NCBI GenBank assembly: GCA_022829145.1
Contig: CM040761.1
Coordinates: 5,028,053-5,092,052 of the forward strand
DNA length: 64,000 bases
From: Albula goreensis
Lineage: Eukaryota > Chordata > Actinopteri > Albuliformes > Albulidae
Direction of reading: 5' to 3'
Shown here in pieces: positions 52,966 through 64,000 of this stretch. Positions within the stretch are counted from its first letter, which is position 1, and the number at the start of each line of letters is the position of its first letter. Made by a program: the position numbers and the translations under genes. Under the pieces are notes generated by a model. It had not been told where the DNA came from, did not search any database, and saw nothing but the letters and a program-made list of their open reading frames with translations.

Positions 52966-55900
52966 AAGATGTCTTCTTTATGAATAGAGTTAAACCGATG
53001 TTGCTATTTGTCTGTCTGAAAGAACGGGAAATTAAATGAACTCAAACAGTATTGAATCAGTACTGGATTTGCAGCAATGACAAATATGATTTGTTGCCAT
53101 CAACAAGCAATGTGATCCAATTGTGTGCTCTGCAGCATGTTAAAGTATGCTAACGAGACCTGCTTGAACAACATGTCTCACATCTCGCCAGCCTTGTGGA
53201 ACTATGCAAATGACATCATCAGGTTAAACGTGACACACCGAGATCAAAGGAGGGATAACCACCGTTCAGACTACCTGTCTGGCCCTGTTCCTACATCCTC
53301 GGAGCCTGGCATTACACAGAATGTCTTATGAGCCCACAGCATGAATTTTCAGAGCTGATTTTAAGCAACCCCCCTGTCCCCACTCATCTTGCTGAGTATT
53401 GATTCTGAGATTATGCTGGCCTTCTGCAAAGACCTGGGAGAAACCACCAATTACTGACTGCGACCATTATGCTGTTTGGTAAAATCACCATTCATTCAAG
53501 TTCAAAGTAAAATAGCTGACGTATGGCTAAAGGGAGCAAGACAAAGGTATTAAGAATGCAATACAGCTAAGCTAGTCAGAGGAAAAGGCAGGCCTGGTTC
53601 TTACTCATCTTAGAATCATGGGAAGTGAAATAGTGAACTGTACCAGCAGTGGGAGTCGTGCCATTGATTAGCTGATTTTTTGAAAGGTCACACGAATCAG
53701 CTTAGCATCCCTACTGAGGAAATTTATCAGCGCATATATGAAAATTATCGACTGTGAGTCAATAACGTGTGCATGTGTTATTTTATTTTATTACATTTTT
53801 TTCCACTTTTTCCTGCACTAATTAGACTTCTGGTTTACCAGCCTTGCTGAGCTACTGTCTCCCCTCGTCTCAGGAAGATGAGGCTGTACCCATGATTTTG
53901 CTGGTTTTCATGACGACTAGCTCCCACTTCCAGGTCATTTTTGGAAAAACTGGATCTATGGCAATGCTCATCATCCATCAAAATCAGGCCAATGGCATCT
54001 TAGATATCATGTATGACTAATGAAGTACCGAGCTGAACAAATGGATGTAGACAGGTCCAGAAGAAAAAGATAACTACCTGCTGTCAGTTTCCATCCAGTC
54101 TCGAGGGGTTTGGGAAAATATGAAAACTGAAATAGCCTGCAGCTTGGGCTTTAGGCAACTACACAAACTATCGTAACACTCCTACATAAAGGCGAACAAC
54201 ACATACTCTTGCACAAGCACGCATGAACAGAAATATGACACTTCGGAATAGTGTCTCCTGTTCACTACACCAAAATAAATAAACAAATAAATTAATGATT
54301 GGAAAATGACTATTACTGAAGCGACCACGTTTGTCGTTGTGTGTGACTGCCTAGAATATGCCCACCACTGAAGCAAGCCGTGTATTGATCGGTCTGAGGG
54401 ACTGGAGGGAGGTCAGGAATTAGTTGTTCACCCATCCAAATGCATCTACCCTCCCAGTGTTTGGCGGTCGATGCGCAGTTTATCTCCTTCCAGCCACCAA
54501 CGGAAGACCTTGCTAGCTGTCACTTCTAGATAAGGTCTTGCTGTGTACCTAATCCAGCAGAAAGCTTGACAACAAACAAAGTGAGGGGATGCATGAGAAA
54601 AACAGCGACGGGGGAAAGCGCTGTACTAAAAACAGACAATGAGAGATGAGTTCCTGGGTGGGGTGAAATGGATAAGGTGAGGAGATCAGTCCAGGTGACT
54701 GCATGAGAGCTAATGGCGGCTGCAGAAATGGACGTCTGCTGTCGCGTCTACATTTCATGAGGGAAGCCATTTAGCTGCACCATTTGTGAAATGTGTTCAA
54801 CAGTACAGATGTACAGTGTGTCTGTGGAGGAAAACAGACCCATCTAACTGAGTGAGTGATATAGGAACAAAATGCTGAATGTACAACAGAAACACACAGT
54901 GGTAGAATGGATGAGAAAGGACTATAACTGATTAGAAATGCACAAACAATTCAAAGCAACTTAATAATGTCTTCTCAGCTCACATAGTACTCATATAGAA
55001 TGCTTGAGAAGAATGCATATAGAATGCTTGTGGTCATCCCATTTGGATGAGATAACATTTTGATGAAAATGTTCTAACCCGAAACGAACTTAACATATTT
55101 TCACATCAGTCACAAAAAAAAACATTCCAGACATATCCAGACTATTCTAGGGATGTTCAGGAAACTATGTGCTGGGAATGTTAAACTACACATTGGGAAT
55201 GTGTACCCTAACTACCTAGGAATGTTCTGGAAGCCAAAACTTGTTTGCCGGTTATGTGGACATACAGTGTCAGCCTGGAATTACAATAGACACCATTGCT
55301 TTCTTCAATCACAGCTTAACATGGACAGCAGAAAAACAAACACTGCCGGATGTACAGTGTTGTAAGCTCACAGAACGAACCTTTCCCTGAGGTTAAGTTG
55401 TTGCCTAGACAACTATCCTCTCCTAACTATCCTCTCTATTTTCTCCTATTTTTTCACATTTTCCTCTTCGTCATCCAATCAAATATCAGACATTAGCTTT
55501 TGTCTGTACCTGTAAAATGTAGTTTGCATAGTCTAAAGGTGCGTATAACACCTTAACCTTGCTATCCCTTGTTAATCACTTATGTTAAAATGATATAAGA
55601 TATTGAACTCCCCAGTGTTTCAATGTGAAAGAGTAGGGAATATCTCAGTACTTTCACACACTATTGAAAGTGTGCTTGAATCATTTATATAGTTGTGATC
55701 CTTAAGCTTATTTGTAATGATTACAGAGTGGTTGTCTGAATGGTGATTCTAGCTCACTGAGTTACAGCTCCACAGATGTACCAAGGCCTTCCCCCATCTC
55801 CTCTCTTCTCCGCTGTGTTTACACAGATGCAGATTCTTTAGCAAAGTCATGAGGAACATTCCACAAATTTCACTGAGCAGAGCAGCAAGAGCAAAGGGGG

Positions 55901-56885
55901 AAACACAAAATTGATTAAATAATAATTAACGATGAAATAATGCTTAATGTATACAATACAACAAGTTTGGACTACTTAGAGATTATAGATTTTAGATCTA
56001 GTCTAGTTACATGTAACTATGCTCATGGTTTATGTATTTAAAAATTATATAAAAATGTGTTATTTGATCTCATGTAGGATGGAACACAATTATATGGGAT
56101 GACATGTAAATAACAATTCATTAATTCATTCAATTGAATCATCCTTTTATTCAATTGTGAATTCATCGCAATTGAATAATCCTTAAACCACAAGTTCTTC
56201 ATAATGCTAAAATAAAATTAAGTAGATAAAATAAAACACTCAAATTCTTTATTATTAACCTTGCTGCATTTAGAATATACCCTACATAAAAAAACCTGTT
56301 TGGCTTTTGATTCTCTTCCCTGCTGATTCTTGTTTTGTGTAATTATAATTAGTCAAAGACTCTTTCTTTGATAATAACCATATAAGGAGCCAATGCCACA
56401 TCTCATAATACAATGCAGTGTAGTCCATCTTGATTGACTTATAAAGTATATTCTTTATCTATACAGAGTACGAACTCTTTATTGGTTCAGGCTCTGTTTC
56501 ACAGGCCACTATTAATTTGTCCTTTAAACCTTGTTGGGAAAATCTGTACAAAAATTGAAATGGCTGTTATGCAACTAATATTCAGTTAATGGTTATGGAC
56601 GACAATCCAGAAATATTGTTACTGCCACAAAATGTTTTTTTTTCTTCAACCAGGGATGAAGGGCTTGTAAATAAGTATATTTTGCTTTTCTCCATAGTTC
56701 ACAGTGACCGGCGAGGCATAATGTCTGTAGTAATCAGAGGGGAGAATTGTGCATTGAGAAAAACAAGACCCCTGTAATTGATTAGATGCATCTTCAAACT
56801 TATCCACGGCCAGCATCTCTAGCTCTGAATTAGGGAATCTGGATTGTAATTGGTCTATTAGACTGTCAAGGTCAGGCTGGTTAAA
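52966..56885. other. Intergenic, no gene recognised
   Basis: Includes an octamer word atgcaaat (about 53204) within a complex stretch 53110-53330, and AT-rich sequence from 55900 to 56300. No gene or transposon recognised. Confidence 0.5.
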
Positions 56886-56889
56886 ATGG

Positions 56890-56935
56890 CATGGGTTTGT
56901 GTGTCTATGTGAATGTGTGTGTGCACGTGTGTGTG

Positions 56936-57004
<69 letters not shown>

Positions 57005-57076
57005 ACATGTGTGTGTATGCCTGTGTGTGTGCATATGTGTGTATGTGTGTGTGTGCTTTTATGTGTGAGTGTGTGT

Positions 57077-57118
<42 letters not shown>

Positions 57119-57252
57119 ATATGTGTGCATGTGTGTGTGTACATATGTGTGTGTGTGTGTGTGTGTGTGCATATGTGTGCATGTGTGTGTGTACATATGT
57201 GTGCATATGTGTGTGTATACATATGTGTGTGTGTGTGTGTGCATGCACAAGC
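56890..57252. repeat. Long (TG)n microsatellite with TGCATA/TACATA interruptions
   Basis: A pure run of about 60 bp at 56941-57002, then alternating tg runs broken by gcatatgtgtgcatg and acatatg words. Long apparent frames on both strands here (for example 56646-57326) are only the repeat read as Cys-Val or His-Thr. Confidence 0.95.
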
Positions 57253-59126
57253 GTATGTTTGTCTGTGCCATCATGCCCATCCTCTGACCCAGTGTCTTTC
57301 CTGCTGAATGTGTTTAATGGAGGCACTCAGCTGTGACTAACAGCCAATTACAGAGAGCATGGTGAACAATTACAGCAGTCAAATAAAGAAAAGAAATTGT
57401 CTTTGAAAGGCAAAAATTATGCAATGACAATACCTACAACACTGATGAAATTGATAAAATCCCTCTCCATTCCAAATACAAATGACTGTTACACCTAGCT
57501 ACATCCAAGGTCCCGTACAGTCACATAAATTAGTTAAAGGTAACAGGACATCCCACTGGCTGGGCTTATTAAGCATTGTTATTTTACAACACCACAACAA
57601 AACTGAATTCGTCTTTTAAATTAGTGCTTGTTTTAACTGGAGAAGGCATGCCGGGTTTAAAGCTTTGCATGCGTTAATACAAACATCTTTTGAATGCACA
57701 AAAACTGCACTAAGAAATACTTGAGCATTGTATTGTAATTTACAGTTGTTTATTTTGTTGGGGAACACAATTACTTGCGGAATTACTTACACCTGTTGTT
57801 TTCTAGGGTACACTGTACACAGTTGCAGCAAACAGAGCATGGATGCTTCCGTGCATATTTTATTAAAGGGGGTTGCTATGCTATGGGATGGAATACTGCA
57901 GTTCTTTTATTGGTGATTTATTTGATTTTTGTTAGCTGTTGGAGTAGAGTCCGGTCCAAAATTGTTGGAGAGATTGAATGATTTAGAGGGGAATTGAAGA
58001 GTACTGGTTTGGAGAGCAAGTCTTTGCTGTACTGGGCCAGGAGAAGGCATAGCCATGCTTGTTTTTGTGTTGTTCAGTTTGTGTATTTTTGTTTATTTAT
58101 CTATCGTTGTATATATTCTCCACTGGAGCCTGCGATCACACAAGACTGTAAATAAATCACTGGTGACTTTGAAACCTTTGCCTTCGCTGCCTTGTCATTG
58201 GTACATTCTCACAGTCTGACTCAATTATAATTAACCCTTTTAACATTGGCTCAATATAAAAAGGAGTGTTGGGCAGCCAAGCAGCTACATCAAGACTCCA
58301 TGGACTTTCGGTCAAAGGCAAATGACTGAATATTCAGCAGAGATCAGACACGCTCGATCTGAAATGCTCCTGTCTGGGATTCAAACATTTTGAATAAAAC
58401 AATTATTATCATAATTTCCACAGAGACATTGTAAAACAATGTAAAAAAAAAAACATTATTTTAATGGTATAAGGATCTATTTTAGATGAAGTATTTTAGA
58501 GGTACCTTAATAAAATGTAGTTATTCTCTGAATTGTGGACTGAGACTGTGAAACCAATTATTCACTGCACTCTAGAGGGATCTTGAGTTCCTCTGATGAG
58601 CTAAACTGTCCACGGTCCTAATTTCTTCAGAATGGTACTGAACCGAATAGTATCCTAGTAAAATTATTAGCATTGAAAAAGTTTAACGCTTCAGGATAGA
58701 AACTCACTCACACAGGCTTCAAACCAGCTTTTTCACAGCCCTGGGGGAGAGAATAGAACGAGTCGGAGGTCAAGGGCATCGGCATTGATGGTTGTGTTGA
58801 CGTTGAGCGTTTCTGAAAGCTGATGACCAAGAAGTGATGCTGAATGGAGCGGCGAGCTCCAAGGAAGAGCGAGGGGAAATGGGGGCGCGATCTATCAGAC
58901 GACAGGAAGTGATCGACTGTGGCAGGTGAATGATGGGATATTGTGGACAGTCACAAAGGAGAGCCCAACAGTCAACTGGATTGCATGTCTGCGGAGAGAG
59001 GAAAACAGCATATCTCTCGCACAAAAGTGCACCTATCCCGATGTGTAGGAATGTGTGCGCATCATCGCCAAGCTGATGCTAAGAATAGAACGTCTTAGAA
59101 ATTATTTACCTGTTCACAGCTGTCTA
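57253..59126. other. Intergenic, no gene recognised
   Basis: AT-rich, with an A-run at 58443-58453. Nothing recognised. Confidence 0.5.
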
Positions 59127-59346
59127 CATACAAACGCACACGCACGTATGCACAGACACATAAACCAAACACACACACACACGCGCATGCAAACAAACAC
59201 GTGTGCACGCACACTCGCATGCACATGCATGTATACACATGCAGACACACACACACAAACAAACACACACATATACATAAACACACGCACACACGCACGC
59301 ATGCATACTGTCACACACACAATCCCACACACACACACACACACAC
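59127..59346. repeat. (CA)n microsatellite, interrupted
   Basis: acacacgc, gcatgcac and acacaaac interruptions, ending in a pure CA run at 59325-59346. Confidence 0.92.
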
Positions 59347-60638
59347 TCCAGACCACCAGACTGTGCTTAAGGGGCATCTGAAGACCTGTCATGTTGATTT
59401 TCTTTTGAGTTTGTATTTGAGGTTAAGTCATAAAATGGCTTATGGAAGCCACTGAGGGACAAAAAAAAGAAGCTGAAGAACCTTAATGAAAAACCTGTGG
59501 TACAGAGACCTGTATTCACCTCACCTTCATATTGTACAGCATGTAGTCACTAATGGCAGAGGTCAATGTTACTAGCAGGGAATGCCTTTTAGCTTATGAC
59601 ATGCTCCTGGGAGAACATGATACACTTCCCTGCTGCATTTCCAAAAAACTATCTTGTAAAAACACATCTGCCACCAATACATTATGAACAGGCTGACTGC
59701 GAAATTCTCCCAAAGGTCCGAACCGAGAAAAAGCTGACGGTTTGACTAAGCTGGAGAGACACATGTTCAAACTACTGAACATCAGGAGACACAATTTATT
59801 ATTTTTGTGCAGTATGGAGGCAACTTTGATTTGGGCTGAAATGTTTAATGAAAAGCAATAAAGTTTTACGTCCTGGCATAGCCTCATCATTCCTACTGGT
59901 ACCCATGACTTCAAAGGCACCATATAAATGCGGAGAAATAAACTTCAGGTGCCGACATCCTAAGTGGCAACAGATGTGCTATTCTGGAGGAGTGACTCCA
60001 AGAGCATTGTGGGATACATGTAACCTACAAAATAATGGGACCAGTGTGGCTCTTCCCGGAGTTGTCTAATGGAACGGCTGATAACTATGAGGCTCTTTGT
60101 TTTACACGTGGTCCACATGCTGTATGTCTGCTGAGGACTGACCAGCAATTGGCCTTTTGCAAATACATCTAGGCTTTGTTTTCTTTTTCTTTTTCTATCA
60201 TGATAGAATTTACTTTGCTGAAGTACTGAGACATTGTATCCCTGGCCATTCTCTCCTCCAGAATTGGCACAATCTCCAACGTGCACAAGCCATTTCCTTT
60301 TCACTTACAATAATTGCAGCATCCACTGCTGTACCTCCTGTCACATTGCTTTCTCTTATTTATGTATGTTTTTGCTTTACAGTAGGGAGGTTTTATTGCA
60401 AAACGTGCAGGAGCTTTCAACTACAGTTCTGTAATTTTAATGTCAATTGTTCATGTTTAAGTAGCATGCTTCATCCTCATTTCATTTATTCAAAAATACT
60501 GAGGCTGAGTAAACAGAATTATACTGTATATCCGTTTTGCAAAGGCTCTTATTCAGATCTGCTTAATTCAATGACATTACTAGAGTTGCATGGAAATGAC
60601 TGGCAACATTGTAGTACTGCCACAACATCACATGTCAC
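59347..60638. other. Intergenic, no gene recognised
   Basis: No repeat or frame with recognisable identity. The frame at 60157-60747 lacks domain features. Confidence 0.5.
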
Positions 60639-60639
60639 A

Positions 60640-60890
60640 GTCCATAGGCGTAATAAGTTCAGGGTTGGCCCAGGTAGATTCCGTACTGCCAGAACTCAAC
60701 CCCAAGCAGCCCAACCCCCCCAAACCCTCAAGCTGAGAGAGAATTAGTCTTTTCACCAAGGGTGCAAGGGAGTCTGGTTTGGAACAAAGAAACACTGGTA
60801 ATACATTGCGTATGCAAAAACAGCGAAATATACAAAAGTTTGGCTGCAGCTACCCCCCACCGCTCCCCTGCCCCCCAGTAGTTATGCCCC
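60640..60890. mobile_element. Possible non-autonomous transposon remnant
   Basis: A block running from agtccataggcgtaataag to gtagttatgcccc, whose ends are weakly inverted (ataggcgtaa against ttatgcccc) and are flanked on both sides by TGTCAC (60634-60639 and 60891-60896). It contains no coding sequence. Family unassigned. Confidence 0.35.
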
Positions 60891-60899
60891 TGTCACCTC

Positions 60900-63800
60900 G
60901 TTTTCTGATTAGACACTGTTTGGACACAGATCTAGCAGCAAGATAGTGCCCGAATCAAACAGAATGCTTGAGGAGGGGGCGATATTAAATAGTATAACTA
61001 CCACAGTGTCCTGTTTTTCTCTGATTGCCTCTCTGCTTTTTCGTGAATGCGAGCAGGGCACTTCCACTAAGGGGCGGGTTCTGGTTGTTAGCAGTACGGA
61101 TCTTTTCCATACGCTAGCTGTCGTATGACTGGATAGATGGGTTATCATGCTAACACAGCTGGAGAAAATGTATTTCATTTCAGGAAGGGCTTTATGTGGA
61201 GCCGCGATAGAAGAAGAGACAAATTTGCTTCCAGCTGAATAAAATTGATAAACCGAACAAATCAACAACAACACAAGTGTGGCCAGTTATTAGTCTCGCT
61301 GCATTGCACATGGTCACATGGTCACACTCCTCTTCACAAACACCCTGGCTGTGACATCAGTTTTATTATATTTGAGCAGACTGCACAGACAGTGACCAAG
61401 ACCACAATGGCAGCTTGCTTTGTTCAATATAATAGTTTCCTGCGCTGAATTGCAGGGTAGTATTTGATGAAAACACACAATTACCTTGGGGGCTTTTTGG
61501 TGATTTCTCGGATCACATATCTGAATGAAACTTTGCACTACTGAGCCCAGTTTTGCGTGTAAAAAAACTGTCTACCCTCCATAGCTCTTTTGAATTGTTC
61601 CTTTTTATAATGCATTGAATCTACCAATAATGTCAGACTGTCTGTTGCCATTAATTCAACAACAATCCCAGTCCTTATCTATACATTACTTGAAATTTAA
61701 AATGGTAACAGTGCTGATATGTGCTCTGTGGTGTTTGCTAGCAGCTTAACACACATGCTTAATTAAGGGATTTTATAATATATGCATTTATAATGTAACA
61801 AATATTTATCTTTCCAGTCAGTGAGTCTTTCTCCTCTCCTGAGCCAAGGTGATAATTTGCAACCTGCTCAAAGATATAATAAAGGTCATGTATGTATTTT
61901 CTCCCCTTCTGCTCAATAAAAAAATGACACAATCTTTTTAATGTTACTCCTGATTCTGCAGTCCTCTTGATTCCCTTGTCTGAAGGATAAATTTAGCTCA
62001 CTCTTGTGCTGCTTCTCCGGTAGGTGATCTGAAATGCCGGCCAAAAAGTAGATTAAAATCGTGAGGACAGAATGAAACTGATAAGAGCACGGAACCCCCG
62101 AAACCAAACTGAAGTCACAGTAGCCAAGAGCTGAAGTCGTGAGCAATTAGGTGGCAAGACTAACGAGAAGCTTCCAAGTACGCCTGAGAGGGAATCTTTA
62201 CAACAGTGAGTTAGATTGATTGCTCACAGTTCTTGTAAAGTCTATAATATACCCCAGTCGGCAGGCGGTTTTCTCTTACACCTCTCCGAGTTTAAATAAA
62301 ACGTTTGAAGCTCCTAGCATCCAAAGCAAGAGGAATAAATATACCCTACATTAATTTTGCCTCCAATACCAGAATCATATATGAAAAGGTTTCTTCTCTA
62401 AAAAACAAGACCTAAAATTGTTAAATATTCAAATTACAACTCGAGACAGGGTTCAACAGTAAAGACAAGCAATTGAGGTCTGGAATATAACCCATTTCCT
62501 TAATAAAAAAAGATATCTGGACAAAAAACAGTCTCTCTCTGTGTTTAACCACTAGATTATGATTGTAGTTTTAGAACCAGCAGCTTCTCCGTTCCCAATG
62601 TATCTGAAGTGCTCTTCCAAATATTTACTTGCAGCAGAATACTGAAAAATAGACGATTATACATGGACTGTTTGGAATACTGATCTGGGGTCAGTGTTTT
62701 TGGGGGTCTCTCTTGCATAAAGTCGAGACAGCAGCATGAGGCAGGAAACGGCCAGTGGAGCAGGTTATCCTGCTCCACATGTGTCGTTCTCGACTCAAAG
62801 AATGGCTTTGTCCAAAATACACCGGCCCGCATTCTGCCTGTGACCCACGGCATGAAGGAGAAATGAGCCACTGAATTCCCTTTATCCCTGAACCCGGAAA
62901 AGGGTCTGGATCTGGCGTGTGCGCCCAGCTGTGCGATGGGAAGGAAGGATAACACCTTTTGGAACTGCCGCATTCTGTTCATGTGTGCAAATGTAAGCCT
63001 CCATGGTACGTCCGAATGACCTATTCGGAAATATGCATTCAAAATATAGTAGCACTTCCTTTCACATTTCTACCATAGAAAATTATGTAGAAAACTGTAA
63101 CAGATCAGCACACCATGTTCGAATATTTTAGCATAATGTTAATAACAGGAGAAAGGAGACTCACATATATGGAGGCCCCAGTTGTATTACACCTGACTGC
63201 CTTTTCGTTCTGTGAAGAGACTAATAGAAAGTCAGTGAGAATTAATAAATTGCATTGACGTGAGTGTTTTACTGCTGCTGGATTATGTGTGCTTCATCTG
63301 TAAATCAGAAGCTCACATTTCCCAGATGTTCAGAAATATTAGTTGCAGGGATGGGCGGTATTTCAAATGCATGTATTTGAAATCAGCACTTTTTATGCAT
63401 ATATTTCGATAAAATATGGGTTTCCTGCCCCTTTCGTACAGTTTATGGCCTGCAGAGTAGCCCATGCCCCCACCATTTTTGTTTTAGTCAGGGATGGACA
63501 AATGTACTAATTGTATTTTTTTTTTTTTTTTTTACAAAATGTAACATAGATTATCAATAAATTGATATACCCCATATAAAAAAGGTGAGAAATCTATTTC
63601 ACATAGTAATAAAAGTACATGTATTTTAATACTCCTTATCCCTAAGGGCTTTCAGCTGTGCCAGAGTCTGAAGGTCATTCATTTATTCCAATGTCAGAAA
63701 TGTCAGCAAAAACGTATCTTATGCTGTCACATATTAATTAAAAGATGCACTGGAGCGAAAATTATGTTCATTATATTAAATTTTTTTGAACCATAAATTG

Positions 63801-64000
63801 TTCAACAGCAACCAATAATACAACTCGCCCGTTCGTCTGTGAAAGTAATGGTTTGGCAATTCAAAGTCAAAGAATTTAAAGAATCCCAGGAAACGGAATA
63901 TTTTAATAGATACTTACTTCATTGTAGCCTTATGCTTAAATAGGGTAATCACATTGTGTAGCTAGCAATAATAAAACAGTTTAATAAGCGCGATATTAGT
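60900..64000. other. Intergenic, no gene recognised
   Basis: T-run at 63514-63532. The minus-strand frame 62557-63042 has no recognisable domain or splice context. Nothing else identified. Confidence 0.5.

Noticed and set aside
56646..57326. 226-codon minus-strand His-Thr-rich frame and plus-strand Cys-Val-rich frames
   Set aside because: Translation of the TG/CA microsatellite.
62557..63042. 161-codon minus-strand frame
   Set aside because: No domain or splice context recognised; cannot be supported as a gene or as part of rnd3.

Overview
The window is vertebrate nuclear DNA, most likely from a ray-finned fish. The main evidence is a complete eight-exon gene on the minus strand that I recognise as mmadhc, the cobalamin-trafficking gene mutated in cblD disease. 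Its seven coding exons join through canonical splice sites into one clean 298-codon frame. Other evidence is a vertebrate-type BEL/Pao LTR retrotransposon, a teleost V-SINE-like element, a TTAA-flanked piggyBac-like element and long dinucleotide microsatellites. I cannot name the species.

Layout. Bases 1-6109 are about 34 head-to-tail copies of a satellite with a mean unit of about 182 bp. At 6109/6110 the array flips strand and continues for about 6.5 inverted, more diverged units to about 7290. Next comes about 400 bp of degenerate telomere-like CCCTAA/TTAGGG sequence containing a perfect 45-bp inverted repeat. From 7.8 to 14.3 kb is intergenic sequence with a 1.4-kb piggyBac-like element (hAT-like fragment nested inside) and a perfect 37-bp palindrome.

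From 14.3 to 35.9 kb lies mmadhc. Fourteen kb of its 15.7-kb third coding intron is a composite BEL/Pao insertion in antisense orientation: LTR - internal - LTR - internal - LTR. A single 5-bp target duplication (ATTGT) flanks the whole composite. Both internal regions encode Gag, aspartic protease, reverse transcriptase, RNase H and integrase, and both are broken by stops and frameshifts. Several breaks are shared, so the element was already damaged before it became tandem. The integrase region of the second copy is a patchwork of interleaved short segments, which may be an assembly artefact.

From 36 to 64 kb I find no convincing protein-coding gene. This stretch holds SINE-like repeats, GT/CA microsatellites and several complex non-repetitive blocks that could be regulatory. 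In human the neighbour upstream of MMADHC is RND3 across a gene-poor interval, which fits, but no rnd3 exon is visible here.

The points most worth checking are the tandem BEL with one target-site duplication and tRNA-Tyr primer site, the mosaic integrase region, the satellite inversion junction beside the telomere-like hairpin, a G-quadruplex motif in the mmadhc 3' UTR, and paired PAR-bZIP sites at its promoter.
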